Source: Actinoplanes octamycinicus | Lineage (GTDB): Bacteria; Actinomycetota; Actinomycetes; Mycobacteriales; Micromonosporaceae | Length of the DNA stretch: 64,000 bases | Direction: 5' to 3' | Assembly (NCBI RefSeq): GCF_014205225.1 | Contig: NZ_JACHNB010000001.1 | Coordinates: 2,271,001 to 2,335,000, forward strand | Shown here: positions 61,957 to 64,000 of the stretch, piece by piece | Layout: each line of letters begins with the position of its first letter | Position numbering within the stretch: position 1 is the first letter of the stretch | Program-made: the position numbers and the translations under genes | The notes under the pieces: generated by a model | Seen by the model: only the letters and a program-made list of their open reading frames with translations | The model's database searches: none | What the model was told of the DNA's origin: nothing

Positions 61957-62775
61957 CTAGATGGTCTCGGAGGCCAGCTGGTTGCGCAGCTTGGCGAGCG
62001 CCTTGGTGAGCAGGCGGGAGACGTGCATCTGGGAGATCCCGATCTGGTCGGCGATCTGCGACTGGGTCAGGTTGCCGTAGAAACGCAGCGTCAGGATCCG
62101 CTGCTCACGCTCGTCCAGGGTGGCGAGCGCCGGGCCCAGGGCGACCCGGGTCTCGGCCAGCTCGAACTCGTGGTCCTCGCCGCCCAGGGTGTCGCCCAGC
62201 TCGGTGGAGCCGTCCGCGCTGATCGGAGTGGAGAGCGAGGTGGCGTTGTAGGCGCGGGCGCCCTCCAGGCCCTCCAGCACCTCCTCCTCGCTGATGCCGA
62301 GGTGGGCGGCGATGTCCGGGACCGTCGGGGAGCGGCCGAGGGAGTGGGTGAGCGTGCTGTTCGCCTCGGTGATCGCCAGGCGCAGCTCCTGCAGCCGGCG
62401 CGGGACGCGGACCGACCAGGTGCGGTCGCGGAAGTGCCGCTTGATCTCGCCGATGATGGTGGGGATCGCGTAGCCGGCGAAGTCGACGCCGCGCTCCGGG
62501 TCGAACTTGTCGACCGCCTTGATCAGGCCGACCATGGCGGTCTGCACCAGGTCGTCGGTGGGCTCACCGCGACCGGAGTAACGGTTGGCGAGGTGGCGGG
62601 CGAGCGGCTGCCAGGCCTCGATCGCCTGGTCGCGGAGCGCGGCCCGGGACGGGTGCCCGGCCGGCATCGCAGCCATCGCGTTGAGCAGTTCCGCAGCGCT
62701 GTCCACGGGGCTTTCGGCGCTGGCAGCCGTCGACGGTGCGACGGTCGTCGAAGTCGAAGTCTCCATGACGGTCAT
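61957..62775 (-). CDS. SigB/SigF-type RNA polymerase sigma factor
   Basis: 272 aa group 3 sigma factor. Region 2: ARHLANRYSGRGEPTDDLVQTAMVGLIKAVDKFDPERGVDFAGYA and IKRHFRDRTWSVRVPRRLQEL; region 3: LTHSLGRSPTVPDIAAHLGISEEEV; region 4: LATLDEREQRILTLRFYGNLTQSQIADQIGISQMHVSRLL. This is the stress/sporulation SigB-SigF class. ATG at 62775 has GGGAGGA six bases upstream; a further ATG at 62766 is possible. No anti-sigma or anti-anti-sigma gene is adjacent, unlike the usual rsb layout. The Ser/Thr/Val-rich N-terminus is not conserved. Confidence 0.93.
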   Translation of the reverse strand: MTVMETSTSTTVAPSTAASAESPVDSAAELLNAMAAMPAGHPSRAALRDQAIEAWQPLARHLANRYSGRGEPTDDLVQTAMVGLIKAVDKFDPERGVDFAGYAIPTIIGEIKRHFRDRTWSVRVPRRLQELRLAITEANSTLTHSLGRSPTVPDIAAHLGISEEEVLEGLEGARAYNATSLSTPISADGSTELGDTLGGEDHEFELAETRVALGPALATLDEREQRILTLRFYGNLTQSQIADQIGISQMHVSRLLTKALAKLRNQLASETI

Positions 62776-63366
62776 GCGAGGTCCTCCCTGGCACCTTTCC
62801 GGAGAGCCGGTCCACATGGCACATGGACCCAGTCGGTCGGGCGTCCTTACCCACGGGCGACGCCGCCTAGTCACTCGGCGGCGCCCGCGCATGGTGGTCC
62901 GTTCAGTTGGGACCACCCTAGCTTGATGTCTGACGAAAGACTAGCCGAAAGTATGAGTGACACTCGTCCGACTGGTGTGCAGCGGCCGCAGTCCGGCGCG
63001 AGCCGGCCGCATCACTGCACTTCCTGGCTGGTGCGGTGCGCGGCGACCACCGGACGTTGTAGCCACTCCTCGTGGTCGTCCTCACGGTGACGCTGCCGTG
63101 GCGATGTGCCCCACCGATCGCCTCCGAGCCGGTCTGATCCGGCTTCCGCGTCTCGACGAGCTCTTCCCCGTCGCTTTCAAGACCCGATTGGGGTACGCCC
63201 ACCGCGCTCGTGCCGCCGGGCCGCGTAGCTCTGACGTTCCGCACAGGCGTCATCACAGAATGAACAGAAGTCGTATCCACTTCACCTTCTCACCGACGTT
63301 CACACGGGTTCGCCGGAACCGCAGCGGACTCATCCACAACAACGGTGTCGTAGGAGGGGGGTGGAT
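62776..63366. other. Gene-free region between sigma factor and rRNA operon
   Basis: About 590 bp without a credible gene. It must hold the promoter of the sigma gene (minus strand). Base composition becomes more AT-rich after about 63250. I see no hairpin or repeat that stands out; the frames that stay open here lack ribosome sites and family-like sequence. Confidence 0.6.
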
Positions 63367-63395
63367 TTGGCGCCGCGCGAGCGGCCGGGTAATGT
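63367..63395 (+). promoter_or_regulatory. rRNA promoter, distal
   Basis: -35 TTGGCG at 63367-63372, a 17-bp spacer, and -10 TAATGT at 63390-63395. The hexamers and spacer match the more proximal promoter closely, and both -35 boxes are preceded by GGAT. It is about 365 bp before the 16S start. Confidence 0.7.
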
Positions 63396-63545
63396 TCTCC
63401 GAGCCGGCAGGGAAACGGGCGAGCGGAGAGATCCGCAGCGGCCGTCCTGCCAAACCCCCAAGATCGAGCGCGGCGCTTCGTCGTGTAAGGTTCCGCGGGG
63501 CTCGAGCGAGATTCGCTTCCGGCAAATCTGAGGGAAACCGCGGAT

Positions 63546-63574
63546 TTGGCGAAACGAAAGCGCGAGGGTAAAGT
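63546..63574 (+). promoter_or_regulatory. rRNA promoter, proximal
   Basis: -35 TTGGCG at 63546-63551, exactly 17 bp, -10 TAAAGT at 63569-63574, followed by TTGAACG. Same -35 and spacing as the distal promoter 179 bp upstream. A weaker TAAGGT at 63486-63491 between them may be a third start site but has no good -35. Confidence 0.72.
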
Positions 63575-63630
63575 TGAACGAGTGCCCCGGAGGGCGGGCC
63601 GCGAAAGCGGAGCGTTTGATGGTGTGCGGT

Positions 63631-63650
63631 TGTTCTTTGAGAACTCAACA
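63631..63650 (+). promoter_or_regulatory. BoxA-like antitermination region of the rRNA leader
   Basis: TGTTCTTTGAGAACTCAACA resembles the boxA/boxB-type element found in front of actinomycete 16S genes, where Nus factors bind and suppress termination. It contains a TTCTTTGAGAA palindrome. Position 110 bp before 16S is typical. Confidence 0.7.
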
Positions 63651-63723
63651 GGGTGCTTGAAAAGCCAGTGCCAATTATGGCAATACCCCGGCCTGTCCTT
63701 CGGGATGGGTGGGAGATTCCTTT

Positions 63724-63740
63724 GGCAACATTTTGTTGCC
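63724..63740 (+). other. Leader stem-loop before 16S
   Basis: GGCAACA-TTT-TGTTGCC is a perfect 7-bp stem with a three-base loop. A second possible pairing, CAACA with TGTTG, lies just downstream at the 16S 5' end. Such stems are usual in rRNA leaders and probably guide processing. Confidence 0.6.
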
Positions 63741-63760
63741 GGGACGCTTTACAACAGATT

Positions 63761-64000
63761 TTGTTGGAGAGTTTGATCCTGGCTCAGGACGAACGCTGGC
63801 GGCGTGCTTAACACATGCAAGTCGAGCGGAAAGGCCCTTCGGGGTACTCGAGCGGCGAACGGGTGAGTAACACGTGAGTAACCTGCCCCAGACTTTGGGA
63901 TAACCCTCGGAAACGGGGGCTAATACCGAATATGACCTGGCACCGCATGGTGCTGGGTGGAAAGTTTTTCGGTTTGGGATGGACTCGCGGCCTATCAGCT
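63761..64000 (+). rRNA. 16S ribosomal RNA (5' part, continues beyond window)
   Basis: AGAGTTTGATCCTGGCTCAG (63768 onward) is the universal 8F primer site at E. coli position 8, which places the mature 5' end near 63761. The rest includes GACGAACGCTGGCGGCGTGC, AACACATGCAAGTCGAGCGG and GTGAGTAACACGTGAGTAAC. The run TGGGATAACCCTCGGAAACGGGGGCTAATACCG and the following hypervariable loop are of Micromonosporaceae type. Only about 240 of 1,500 bases are in the window. Confidence 0.98.

Noticed and set aside
62957-63571. 204-aa frame upstream of 16S
   Set aside because: It covers the rRNA promoters, has no ribosome site and no family-like sequence.

Overview
This is a 64 kb piece of a very GC-rich chromosome from an actinomycete. 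The partial 16S rRNA gene at the right edge, the GTG-start and GTGA/ATGA-overlap gene style, the SigB/SigF-type sigma factor and the gene content point to Micromonosporaceae, probably Actinoplanes or a close relative (inference from general similarity; no database was searched). The window holds about 55 protein genes, one rRNA gene and no tRNA gene that I can see.

Layout. 0-9.4 kb: an efflux pump and its divergent TetR regulator sharing a three-site operator, a cysteine dioxygenase/rhodanese pair, a secreted neprosin-domain protein, a long hairpin plus tandem-repeat block, an ECF sigma/anti-sigma pair, an S66 LD-carboxypeptidase, a second MFS pump and an orphan response regulator. 9.4-17.4 kb: a GNAT and an MDR oxidoreductase, then a minus-strand operon pseB-pseC-glycosyltransferase-like-methyltransferase-spsF-(three 89-bp repeats)-pseG. 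17.5-24.2 kb: a divergent plus-strand operon of acyl carrier protein, ketoreductase, acyl ligase, LuxE-like and LuxC-like enzymes and a large membrane protein. 24.3-31.3 kb: a histidine kinase and NarL-type regulator separated by an M1 metallopeptidase, an MMPL transporter and two crcB genes. 31.5-37.6 kb: a second minus-strand glycan operon with a GT2 glycosyltransferase, PseH-like, PseI-like, a large putative glycosyltransferase, an unknown protein and a beta-helix protein. 37.7-50.4 kb: a GGDEF/EAL protein, an amino-acid permease, an NDH-2-like dehydrogenase, a YbhN-type membrane protein, two TPR proteins, a cyclase, a TMEM165-type Mn exporter behind a yybP-ykoY riboswitch, a secreted S33 peptidase and an MFS pump. 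50.5-63 kb: TetR and MarR regulators with pumps, a LamG protein, a GH18 lipoprotein, a membrane phosphodiesterase, a secreted beta-propeller-like protein, repeat-rich intergenic DNA, an SDR, a DedA protein and the SigB/SigF-type sigma factor. 63-64 kb: the rRNA promoter/leader region and the start of 16S.

How the genes may work together. The two glycan operons jointly contain a candidate for every step from UDP-GlcNAc to a CMP-activated nonulosonic acid of the pseudaminic type (PseB, PseC, PseH, PseG, PseI and an SpsF-family cytidylyltransferase), plus several putative transferases. Between them lies the ACP/ketoreductase/ligase/LuxE/LuxC operon, whose enzymes resemble a bioluminescence-type fatty-acid reductase without any luciferase. 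My leading hypothesis is a glycan locus with its own acyl-activation and acyl-reduction branch. In motile-spored actinomycetes a surface or flagellar glycan is a natural destination, but no flagellar gene is present here.
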